Below are positions 1 through 9,625 of a stretch of DNA of 64,000 nt, in pieces (positions within the stretch are counted from its first letter, which is position 1; each line of letters starts with the position of its first letter). A model generated the notes under the pieces. That model was given only the letters and a program-made list of their open reading frames with translations, was not told where the DNA came from and did not search any database. Origin of the DNA: Poa pratensis (Eukaryota; Streptophyta; Magnoliopsida; Poales; Poaceae). Both the position numbers and the translations under genes were made by a program. Location of the stretch: positions 21,610,747 through 21,674,746 of the forward strand of contig CAMZMU010000075.1 of NCBI GenBank assembly GCA_947311845.1. Reading direction: 5' to 3'.

Positions 1-667
1 TCACAAATGCACACACATTTTGAACCGTAAATTAGCAACGAAATTCCACATTCGATATTACCGGATACATAAGCAATTATCAGTAAATCACAGTTTTTTT
101 TTTGCTAATGTCAACTTTAGATGCCCCAATTTTCTACACAGGAAGTCCCCATAAATTGGCTCTAAAACATTACATGCTCTGCAAGTTGAGCCGGGAGCAG
201 TATAACAGAACTGCATGCAAATGAGCATTAGGAAGTGACTCAGTGATTATATAACAAATACGGTTTTTCCATTAGGTTGTCCATGAGACAATTTGAAGTC
301 AATAGTGCTGCATCTTAAGCGAGCACTATAGTAGACGCCATAACCAAGATGACCAGGCAGGCACTAGCACCATCACTGAATCTATAGTCTGGTGAAGGAC
401 TCAACTATGATATTTCTGTGACATTGTGGTTTTCATAAAGGGTAGAAATTTATTCACGTCACGTTTTCGTTTTTATTTTGGGAAGTCTCCGAGAGGCTCC
501 AGTAGGCCAGTGCTCCCTGACGGTAACCTTAATCCTCTTTTTGATACGTATATGCTTCAACCTTTAAGGTCGCTTGGACACAGAGAGATTTGGGAAAATA
601 TATTCAAATTAAACTGTTTTTGTTTAAAAAATATTTTGAGACGAGTTTTGTATTTTGAGACTAAATG
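1..667. other. Intergenic DNA, nothing recognised
   Basis: No coding region, RNA gene or element end is recognisable here. If the orphan 3' flank that starts at 668 had kept its gene, the end of an F-box coding region would be expected at about position 250, by comparison with unit 3. No F-box/LRR similarity is present, so this stretch has replaced or displaced it. Confidence 0.5.
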
Positions 668-1262
668 CCATGTTACAAAGGCGGCATGCTTGTTTTATCG
701 TTATGGACTCTGTTGGAGGATGTCCTTCGTTGCTTCTCAAAAGAATACTTGCTAGTTACTAGCATAATTGTGGTGTTTAGCTTCCAAAATGACAAAGCCA
801 ACTTCACAAATAGACCTGAAGTTCAGGAACTGAAACTTGAGCGACTACTGAAGGCATATAACAGCTGTGTGCTAATTACAGGTCACACACTCGCATCATG
901 TCTTTGCTCTAGACATCCAACACTCAACAAGATATATTTTTTACCTTTTTGAGGGGGTCGCATCTCTGTTTACTTATCAAGAGTATGGTGAGTGTATGAA
1001 AATAGCAGAAATTAGGACACCATTTGAGGGGTGAGATATCGAGTTTCATGTGTTTGCTTGGTTCGTCAGTCTAGTAAGATCCTGAAATTGTAAATCTAAC
1101 ACACAGCTCAAAGGAGGGTTCTGATGTTCTGAATCATTTTCTTTTAGTAACAAGACAGCTCGTCTCTGGTTATTCATAAAACCAGACGTAAATGCTGAAA
1201 CAAGTGTCCTTTTTACTTAGGCAGCTCCTTCACAAATCACAAGAGCAATGTTGGTCCTTTAG
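668..1262 (+). repeat. Orphan 3' flank of an F-box/LRR unit
   Basis: This segment matches the DNA downstream of F-box copy 1 (about 6035-6480) and copy 3 (about 56758-56930). Shared landmarks are 'ggactctgttggaggatgtc', 'gaagttcaggaa', 'ctgaaactt', 'catcatgtctttgctcta' and 'taacacacagctcaaagga'. There is no F-box gene immediately upstream, so this is the tail of a further array unit (unit 0) whose gene is deleted or lies outside the window. Similarity stops at 1262, where a DNA-transposon-like insert begins. Confidence 0.8.
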
Positions 1263-2860
1263 AGCATCTCCACTCATGGCGTCCAAATTGTGTCCGGCAG
1301 CGGCTCCGGACGGGACTTGCCGCGGGTTATTGGGTGTGCGGTGTGCCACTCCCCACTCGTGACGCCAATACATTTTTTTTAAATGACGTTCAAACACGAA
1401 ATTTCATAGATTTCATTCAAACATTTATAAAATGTTACAAGCTTGAACGAATTTTAGATAAACTTAAAAACGAAAGATAATTTAGTGTGGCCAGTAACTA
1501 CAGCCCAGCCGGGCTTGGCCTTGACCCCCCCGCTAGGCCCTACGTAGTCTTCGTCGCCGGCAAGGTCGACGAAGAGGCTCCCGGTCGCCGCGACGTGCTC
1601 GCTCAGCGACCACGCGCAAGCGTTCTCCAAGGAGAGCGTGGGGATGATGTTCCTTGACTCCTCCATGGTGGCGTGAAGGTTAGGGAACTCCTCCGGCCGG
1701 CATGCGGGTCATGCAGGCTCTCCTGCCTCCGCATCATGGCGAGGCGAAGCGGCGTCATCTTCGGCCCGGCTCCTGCTTCACCTTCTTCAGCGCCGATGGA
1801 GGAGACACACGCGGCTCGCGGATGGAGATGTCGTCGCCCTCGGTGCGACGTCGCGGCCCCGTGTCTTCCTCGTCCTTGACCCTGAGTAGGAGCGCCGGTG
1901 GAGTGCACGGTGAGCGGGAGGACGAGGCCGAGCGCGAGGAGAAGGACGACGCCGAGCCGGTCCTCCTCGGTGCCCAGCGGCTTGCCGGAGGTGGTGGCGG
2001 CGGGAACAACGGCAAGGGCAGGGGCTCGCCACCATCACGAATGTGCACCATGACGGCCTGGAGCGTGCCCTCAGCATGCCCGAGAATGCCTCACGCCCGT
2101 GGACGTTCTTGTCCCTGGGCACCGGCCCCGGCCCAACCTGGCACGTAATTTTCTCATCATGGAGGCGGCAAAACTCCGCCTCGTAGCTCGCGACATTGGC
2201 CGGATCCCACTGGGGGTCATCGCGCTGCTCCGGCTTGAGCTCCCTCCATTAGTGGCTGATGGCGGCCTGGCGGAAATCTCGGTTGGACATCGTGAGCCCG
2301 TCAGCGCGTTCGGCATGGGGATGCCGGTGACGGACATTGCCCACCTGTTGGGAGGGCGCATGTCCGACATGTACCCGTTGTAGTGCAGCGCCTCGGCCTC
2401 CTCGAGGAGTAGCATATGCGGCCTGAAGCCATTGGCCGCTGCTCCGCCCATGCGCCGCTAGCTACCGGCCATCGGCGTCGTTGGTGGTGGTGACCTAGCT
2501 AGGTTTCGCGCGGGGCGGGAGAGATGAGAGGACGCGGGGAGAGTGTGAGGACAGGGGTGGGCGCGGCACGGCTTTTATCGATGCCGGAGAGCGGTGAGCA
2601 GCGCCTCGAAAAGACGCGCCCGAATTGATGCCGCCGTGCAACAAAGGCGAAGCGACGCCTCGCTGCACGTTGCGCTATGCGCGCCATGAATGTCTTTAAC
2701 TGGGGCGGTTAAGTTCCTATGTCAATGACATGACTGACCCACCCGTCGGAGACCGACGTGGCGTCACGCGAAGTTTTGTCCGGTTGCGCCCAAAACACTC
2801 CCAACGGGCAAGGGGTTGGTTAGGGGCGCTGTAGAAAATATTAGGCCGCGTCCGGAGTAA
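1263..2860 (-). mobile_element. DNA-transposon-like insert carrying a decayed minus-strand gene
   Basis: Similarity to the F-box 3' flank breaks exactly at 'ttta|gagcatctccactc', the kind of terminal sequence typical of grass DNA elements. The insert is GC-rich, unlike its flanks, and carries minus-strand coding-like segments. I could not find a clean terminal inverted repeat or target-site duplication at the right end. The right border, set where unit-1 upstream DNA starts near 2870-2960, and the superfamily therefore remain uncertain. Confidence 0.5.
1454..2451 (-). pseudogene. Decayed gene of a grass repeat-associated family, function unknown
   Basis: Reading the minus strand from 2451, a first segment contains 'LLLEEAEALHYNGYMSDMRP'. 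Other frames continue with an Arg/Pro/Ser-rich part including 'LLLRVKDEEDTGPRRRT' and 'LKKVKQEPGRR' (about 1755-2051), and an acidic tail 'VDLAGDEDYVGPSGG' near 1550. These pieces read in order but in different frames, so the gene is broken by several indels. From memory, proteins with this layout (an 'LLEEAEAL' start, basic-acidic linker, 'DLxxDED' tail) are numerous in wheat-group genomes and travel with repeats. I cannot assign a function. Overlapping plus-strand ORFs are shadows of the GC-rich sequence. Confidence 0.5.
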
Positions 2861-2959
2861 TCTCTCTATTGGGCCGCGAGCAGAGAGATTTTACGTCCGG
2901 CTCGCCCAATAAGGCTATTGGCGAAAAAAAACGTTTTTTTGTTTGGAAAAAGGAAAAAT

Positions 2960-3245
2960 AATATGTACCTGTAATAAATGGGTCGCAGCACCAAGTGGTG
3001 GCCCAATAACTTGTGGGTGAGCGAGGCGCCGCTACAGCAGTAATAGGCCGGCCTCATCTTCCTCCGCTGGAAAAGGGACGAGCAGTGGCCGAGCGAGCCT
3101 AGGGTTTATCACTCTCCCCCAAATCTAAAAAGGAACCACTCTCCTCCACTGCGGACCAGGCTGGTCGAGCGGCGGCAAAGATATCCTCCTACGGTCTATT
3201 CTCTATCGCCGCTGCTTCTTTCTCCGGTCGTGCGCACTGCGCAAG
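2960..3245 (+). promoter_or_regulatory. Promoter and leader exon of F-box copy 1, with telo-box
   Basis: A block starting at 'tgtacctgtaataaatgggtcgca' recurs upstream of all four F-box copies (about 48765, 53775 and 58425). It contains a telo-box TAGGGTTT at 3100-3107 followed by a CT-rich stretch, then the leader exon ending 'cgcaag' at 3245. No TATA box is evident. Telo-boxes are known in promoters of actively expressed plant genes; regulation here is inferred only from conservation among the paralogues. Confidence 0.55.
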
Positions 3246-4165
3246 GTACCGCCGTTTCTCTCCCCTTCTCCTGACCCTTCCTCGTTGGTTCCCCGATTCG
3301 ATATGTGCAATTGTACATGTTTTTTTTTTATCCGCTTTGTTGACTGGGAAAACCGGCAGTATCATCCGTTCTAAAGTTAATGTTGTAAAACCATTATCCT
3401 AGGAAAAAATTGAGCCTTTTGCAGTTGAGTACTAGCTAGGGTTGCAGCAAACATCATTTCTGGACTTCTGGTTGAACCGTTGAATAGATATTAGATTGTC
3501 GTTATCGATTGATTACTGCTCCCTGTGGAGTCATCAGTTGTTGATTTAAAGAGACACGCTGTGGTGTAGCGTGGTAACCTGACGTCGCTTCCTGTGAATT
3601 TGTAAGCAACCAATTACAGGTGGGGATCCTCCCCTGGTAAAGTTCTCAAAAAGAAAAGCATCTCTAATTCCTTTCGGTTTAAACCCCTACTTTCTTCCCC
3701 GTGAGTTACAAGTGCTAATTTTCATGCTCTGGTTTTCATGTGATTAATTAGGTGCCTCAAACAAGTAGGTTCAGATTCAGCACAGGAGTCTGTCTTGAGG
3801 AGTTGCTTGCGTCAATTACTCAGCTCTAGTTTGTTTCTTTATATTCTCTTCATTCATTTGTTATTCAGGCTCTGCTTCTTATGGCGGTAGTTTAATTTAA
3901 TGATGTGCTTGTAGCTTCACTGTTTCTTGCTATCAGTCTTGGGATAGATAAGGTGTTATATACTTCAATTAATCTCCATTCTTATAAAGAAGGCATAAGT
4001 TTTGGATGGATGCAGTAAATGATCAAAGTTCATCAGTATATTCTTCGTGATTAGTGCTGCAAGTGTGATCTCAACCTATTTACATGCTTTACTCTGATAT
4101 ATCATTAGTTTTTAGTCCAGCTCTTTGGTTGTTTTCTGAACCTTGATATTACTTGATTGGTACAG
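3246..4165 (+). other. 5' UTR intron of F-box copy 1
   Basis: The donor 'aag|gtaccg' at 3245/3246 and the acceptor 'ttggtacag|ctgaat' at 4165/4166 are conserved in position and sequence in front of all four copies. Removing the intron leaves about 13 bases between the splice junction and the ATG. The intron sequences are themselves similar between copies ('caggtggggatcctcc', 'cacaagttttggat'). Confidence 0.65.
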
Positions 4166-4178
4166 CTGAATTAGCTCG

Positions 4179-5619
4179 ATGGAGGACCTACCGGAGGCTC
4201 TGGTGACAGAGATTATTAAGAAGATCGCCAGGACAAGTGATCTGAATTCACTTTCCCTGGTGTCAAAACGGCTCTACACGATAGAGGGGAATCAAAGGGG
4301 TGCTATCTGTGTTGGTTCTGGTCTTTGCACATCTACAAAAGCACTGACATCATTGTGTGCCCGGTTCCCAAATTTGCGGAAAGTGGAAATCAATTACTCT
4401 GGTTGGATGCCTGGACATGGAAATCAGTTGGACAACAAAGGCCTTCTTGTGTTTTCATCTCACTGTTCCTTGCTGACTGACCTCACCTTAAGCTTCTGTG
4501 CATACATCGATGACTCTGGGCTTGGTTGCTTAGCTTATTGCAAGAAATTGGTGTCTCTCAGGCTGAACTCCATGCCACAAATAACTTCAGTTGGGCTTTT
4601 CTCGGTTGCAGTTGGTTGCACGAATCTATCTGCTCTCCACCTTATTGATTGCGGTGAAATCGACAGCGTAGAGTGGCTGGAATACCTTGGTAGGGATGGA
4701 TCGTTGGAAGAGCTAGTAGTGAAGAATTGCAAAGGAATCAATCACCATGACCTCCTAAAGTTTGGTTCAGGATGGATGAAGCTCCAGAAGTTTGAGTTTG
4801 AGACGAAGAGAGGAAGAGATAATCTTTTTTCAGGTGAGTTCTATGATTCCTCGTACGATGCTCACAACATGGATATATATGGTTTCTGCTGTGAGAGTTT
4901 GAAGGATTTAAGGTTGGCACATATTAAGACCTGGCCAGAAATAGGACTTCGTGTTGTCCTAGGGAAGTGTAAAGCATTGGAGAACCTTACCCTTGAGTAT
5001 GTTCAGGCGCTAAATGACAATGACATGATTGCATTATCCCGGAGCTGCAGCAACCTTAAAAGCATCTCACTTTGGCTCTCACTTCAGCGCTACTATGATG
5101 ATACCAGGACGTCATTTACTGATATCAGCCTTTACTCTCTAGCCCTCAACTGTCCTATGCTTGAGGTTGTAGACCTCAGATTTTCAGGATGCTCTCCTGA
5201 CTGGCTATCAGAAACAGGATTCACACAGAAGGGTTTTCTGGCACTCATTCGGTCCTGCCCAATTCGTGTTCTTGTGCTAAACACTGCCAACTTCCTTAAT
5301 GACGAGGGGATGAAGGCCCTCTCATCCTCACCACATCTGGAGACACTCGAGCTTATATTGTGTCATGCGCTAACTGATGCTGGGATGCGCTTCATTGCAC
5401 ACCCCATGCTTGAGTAACCTCACACTTCGGGCATGTCATCTCGTGACTGATGTTGGAGTGGCTGAACTGAAACGTGCACATAAGTTAGAGTCGTTGGTCA
5501 TTGAGTATTGTGGTGAGATCTCTCTGCAAGCTGCGCAGGGTGTTGCCAAGTCAGTTCACTACTCCAAGGACTGGTCACCCGCACTTATGATGAAAATGGA
5601 TTTGGGTGGTGGCTGTTGA
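4179..5619 (+). pseudogene. F-box/LRR protein, copy 1, frameshifted near the C-terminus
   Basis: The reading frame opens at 4179 with an F-box of about 45 residues ('LPEALVTEIIKKIARTSDLN'), followed by leucine-rich repeats of the AMN1/FBXL type ('LTDLTLSFCAYIDDSGLG', 'CPMLEVVDLRFSGC'). After codon ~407 two bases are missing compared with copies 3 and 4 (gcacacccc against gcgcacacccc, near 5398-5404). The frame therefore stops at 5417 after 412 codons, while the last ~70 codons remain open in another frame to 5619. Family members normally have about 485 residues. An intact protein would recruit substrates to an SCF ubiquitin ligase. A truncated product lacking the last two LRRs is possible, as is a sequencing error. 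It is most similar to copy 3. Confidence 0.85.
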
Positions 5620-6650
5620 TCAAGTGGTCTCCAAAATTGTCAGTATAAATTTGCTGCTGAAGCCATTAATTTGTTGAGTGTGCATCATCCGACCCAGATT
5701 CATTTCGCTGAACTTTCTATTGCCTTCTACCTTTACTTCATGATGAATTTTTGACGACATCTGATTAAGGAAACTTTAATAGTAGTCACCACTTGTGTAC
5801 TATCTACCGTAATTATCGTTGCTTAATTTCGACTCTCTGTAGCTGTTTCGAATCTGGCATAAGTAGGCCTGAAGATTCCCTATTTTTGCTGTGGATGCAC
5901 CATTTGACCGTTTGGTGTTATTAGTATTATTTAAGCAAATGTCATGAACCCTTTTTTATCTGCTGCTATGTTCGTGTGGCAATTTTTGTATGGATCTATG
6001 TAGTAATAATGGTCAAAGTTTCGATGGACATGTTTAGATTCCAAAATGACCCGAAGTTCAGGAAAAACTGAAACTGGAGGGTCTACTGAAGGCATATAGC
6101 ATAGCTGTGTGCTAATTACATGTAGTCACATCATGTCTTTGCTCTAGGCATCCAGCACTCAACAACATTTATGTTTGAACCTTTATGAGGGTTTCACATT
6201 TCTGTCTACTTATCAAGAGTATGGTGACTATGAAAGTAGCAGAAATTAAAACTTGAGGGATGAGATATTGGGATTCATGTGTTTGCTTGGTTTGTCAGTA
6301 TAGACAAAGATCCTGAAATTTTAAATCTAACACACAGCTCAAAGGACGGTTCTGATTTTCTGAATCCTTTTCTTTTAGTAACAAGACAGCTTGTCGCTGG
6401 TTATGCGTTAAATCCAGACGAAAATACTGAAACTAAAGTTATTTACAGAGGGAGCTCCTTCACAAATCACAAGAGCAACGTTGTTCCTTTACAAATTAGA
6501 GAGCAGTGTCCTAGGGCTGGGGTACGGTACGGTATTGCTTCGCCCCATTGCAGGAGGCATGTGTCCTTTTGAAGGCCTAAAGCGAGACCACTGTTGATTC
6601 CGTTCCAAATGGAGCGTAGTGGAGGAGTTGACTGCTCATCAGGTTCTCGG
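5620..6650 (+). repeat. Duplicated 3' flank of F-box unit 1
   Basis: The flank contains 'cagtataaatttgctgctgaagccat' just after the stop, as in copies 2 and 4. It continues with blocks shared with unit 3, with the orphan flank 668-1262 and with unit 2 near 52560-52670 ('ggaagcatgtgccc', 'ccaaatgga', 'gtggaggagt'). Short ORFs at 6279-6572 and elsewhere are not conserved in the other copies and are not treated as genes. Confidence 0.7.
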
Positions 6651-7250
6651 GCAAAACTTAACTAAACCTTTACCACAGTAATTTCCGCAGTAATTTCTTT
6701 CTCACCCCTCTACCGCTCCACTCTCTCACCTCTAGCTCTTGTCATTACCCATGGGTTGCAACGATGGATGCTCCACCTCAAGCTCCTCTTTCTCACTAAT
6801 CTTCAAATAGTTCCTATGATGGTCAGCACACGGTTATGCCGTAATTATGTTGTCATTAAATACCGAAATCACTTTGTGAGGGAAATGTTTTTTCAGGATC
6901 TAAATCTTGTTGTTACATCAAAACAAGCCCAAATTCATTGAACGCGGGGTTCATATGCAAAAAAGATATCACGTTTGTGTTTGTGTGTTTCTATTGTTTT
7001 AACATTCTGGATTTAGTCTAAAATTCCGGATGGAATCCTGAACCGTTTTGAATTTTCTGGTAAGAATCTGAAATGATTTTGGACCAAACCCAATTCGGAA
7101 TCTACTCGCGATTCAGTCCAGAATATTCCGAACAGTCCTTAACTCCGAACTGAATCCAGACAACCCGGAAACTACATAATGGGCAAATTTCCTCTTGCGC
7201 TTTAAAAATGGCCTTCTTACGCAAAGAAAGCTAAGGCGTGGAGCACGACT
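6651..7250. other. Intergenic DNA, nothing firm
   Basis: The stretch at 7000-7180 has many short, degenerate 'attcCGgat/gaatcc' words but no clear repeat unit. No gene, RNA or element end was recognised. Confidence 0.4.
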
Positions 7251-8440
7251 TTCCCCACCTTTATTGACTTTGAAAATTGATTTCTCCTCATTCCTTCCAA
7301 TGAAACTTGCTGTTTTCTTTGAGTGAGAAGAGAGAGGAGATCTAGATCAATATTTTCACCTACCTTTTCCCCCTCTCTTGTAGGGAAAGCTTCTAGGTAT
7401 AGATCTTGGAGTCATTTGTTGCCCTCCTTCATTGTCCTCTATTGCTCATCTTCTATCCCACCTCTTCCTAGCATTTTTTGGTTTGTGTGAGATTTGAGAG
7501 AGATGGATTAGAACATCTTTTGTGTTCTTCCCCTCACCCATTATTTGTCCTCTCTAATCCCTCGATAGGATTTGTTCCTTAGTGTGAGATTTGAGAGAGA
7601 GAGAGAGAGAGAGAGGAACTTCAGGTCTTATTGTGTCTTTTCTTTGCATTTGTTGTATTGTGTTGAACTCTCCAAATTTATTCGTTCGAGTTAGAGCCGG
7701 AGAGTTTGCTCTTGGAGGGTGTCCCTCCTAGATGATTTGGTGGTTGCGACCGAGGCGACCACTTCGTCGAAGATAGTGAAGAGGGCCGGATTTCTCTTTC
7801 GTGGGGATTGTGAAGTGGTTGTGGAGGTTGCCATCCCCGCGGTTGGAGGAAAGGCTAGCCATAGTGAAGGATCTCTAACTTCGTAGGGGCTCAAGCAGAA
7901 TAAGGTGGATTTCAGAGGCATGAGGGAAAAATCGTGGTTTCCGCACCACTACAATGGTGATTACCTTCCTTGCGAGGAAGTGAACGTCGTGATAAATATT
8001 CGTATTTGCGTGTCTCGGTTATCTCTATATCCGAGTTTTTTTCACTTGTTATTTGTATTCTGGTAGCTGTCGTGCTTGATGTTATTCATATACTAAGGTA
8101 TTATATTGTGTTATTAATCTTGTCTATATTTTTGTGCTTGCTAGTTCCCTCGTTCTCATCTTGTTATGTTAACTTGTTGGTGCACTTAGTTGAGCTTAAC
8201 ATATTTAAGTTTTGTGTTTGAAAACTAAACGGGTATTTTATTTCCGTATTCTTCAAACAAATTCCACTCACCCACCTCTAGGCAACATTGTGATCTTTCA
8301 GACAACATCCTCAGTACCGCTTCGTACTAGTGTCGAGTCCTGCCAACTGTTGACTCATTTAGTCACACGAGGGTGGAGGGTATGTCGACTTGGGGAGTTC
8401 GGTGAAGTTGTCTCTTTTTAGAGGTGACCGTTGTTGGTTG
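7251..8440 (+). mobile_element. Probable LTR-retrotransposon-derived untranslated DNA
   Basis: The segment ends with the motif 'ccacctctaggcaacatt' (about 8272-8290) preceded by 'cgtattcttcaaacaaattc'. The reverse-complement counterpart 'gatgtcgcctagagggg' occurs at the left end of element H (13191). The motif recurs in wheat-group retrotransposon DNA as I know it. No coding domain, PBS or paired LTR is visible, so family and borders are uncertain. Confidence 0.35.
7593..7615. repeat. (GA)n microsatellite
   Basis: About eleven consecutive GA dinucleotides follow 'gtgagattt'. The same 'gtgagatttgagagag' word also occurs at 7487-7502, suggesting that the microsatellite expanded from a pre-existing GAGA word. 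Confidence 0.85.
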
Positions 8441-9340
8441 AGACGGGGTCTTGATGCTCCGTTTTGAGAAAGGCATGACATTTGAGTGGTGTTTGTAGCA
8501 TGTGTGGTGGTTAGTCTTCAGATTGGCCTTTTAAGTCAAAACATATCATTCTAGCCTACTTCTTTTAATGAGAAGATACACCTTGATGTATTCTAGGAAA
8601 AAGCTTATTCTTATTTTTTTGTTTAATATTGTTCTTTCCAATTTATATTTATATTTATGTTTTCCTTTTTTGAAACTTTACTATTTCCATGTTTAATCTT
8701 TTGTTTTTATTTTTCGAAGGTAAATACATGACTATTCCTATGAGATACATGTCTTTTTGTACGAGTGATTTTTTATTCGAAACTATTAAAGTATGTCTTG
8801 TATACGTACGTAACATGTATAGAAAGTCTGTTAGGCGCTCGCTCGGTCGAGCCTTTCCTCGTCCATGCGTAGCGTGGTCCCACACAGTTGTATACGCGTT
8901 CGTTCTGCCGTACATACGTATGCCTGCCCAGCTGTCTAGTTCTCTTCCCTTTTTTTCTTGACAAAAGAATCGCGAGGAGATCGATCGACAGGCGCACGAT
9001 TCTTTTTTCTTGCTAACTTGGATTAGTAACTTGCGGGAAGAACTTGATCCTATTCCCTTTCTGAAGAGCGCAGCGAATCCTCACAAGTCACGATACGTTT
9101 TTTGTACGTGGGCCCATCTTTTTTTCTTTGTATATATAACATGCGGGCCAGCTTAGCAACTATACATCTTTTAATCGTTGACAATGTCTGACTTAATCGC
9201 TGCCATCTCTTACTGTAATAAATAATCCATAACAGACGCAGTACATAGGCGATTTCAATTTCTATTCCCTTTTCTTACAGATCAGTAAATTGAAAAAGTA
9301 TAACTAAACTAAAAAAATTCCTCTTTTTAATGGAAACATG
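8441..9340. other. AT-rich intergenic DNA, nothing recognised
   Basis: Mostly T-rich sequence with one GC-richer island near 8830-8900. Open frames on both strands here are short, overlap each other and show no family features. Confidence 0.4.
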
Positions 9341-9342
9341 TA

Positions 9343-9436
9343 CTCCCTCCGGTCTGTATTAAGTGTCGGAGGAAATATACTTACGATGCACAAATTCATA
9401 CCTGTATCAGCGACATTTTTTTGGGATCAGAGGGAG
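9343..9436. mobile_element. Stowaway-type MITE
   Basis: The element starts CTCCCTCCGGTCTG and ends with AGAGGGAG, flanked on both sides by TA (9341-9342 and 9437-9438). These are the hallmarks of Stowaway (Tc1/mariner-derived) MITEs of grasses. It is about 94 bp long, with a terminal match at the outer eight positions and no coding capacity. Confidence 0.85.
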
Positions 9437-9625
9437 TATTTTGTATAATACAACTTTTTAGGCCAAATTTACGAGAAATAGGAAAAATACACTTTATGTT
9501 AGTATAAAAATAGAAACAAAATAGAACTACCACTTTCTACTAGTATGGACATGGGAACATGTATTTGTTTTTAAAAAATCAGATCTAATCACCATTATGT
9601 TGAGAATGAGAGAAAATCTTAAAGC

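Noticed and set aside
1702..2148. 148-codon plus-strand frame
   Set aside because: It is antisense to the better-supported minus-strand pseudogene and a product of high GC content.
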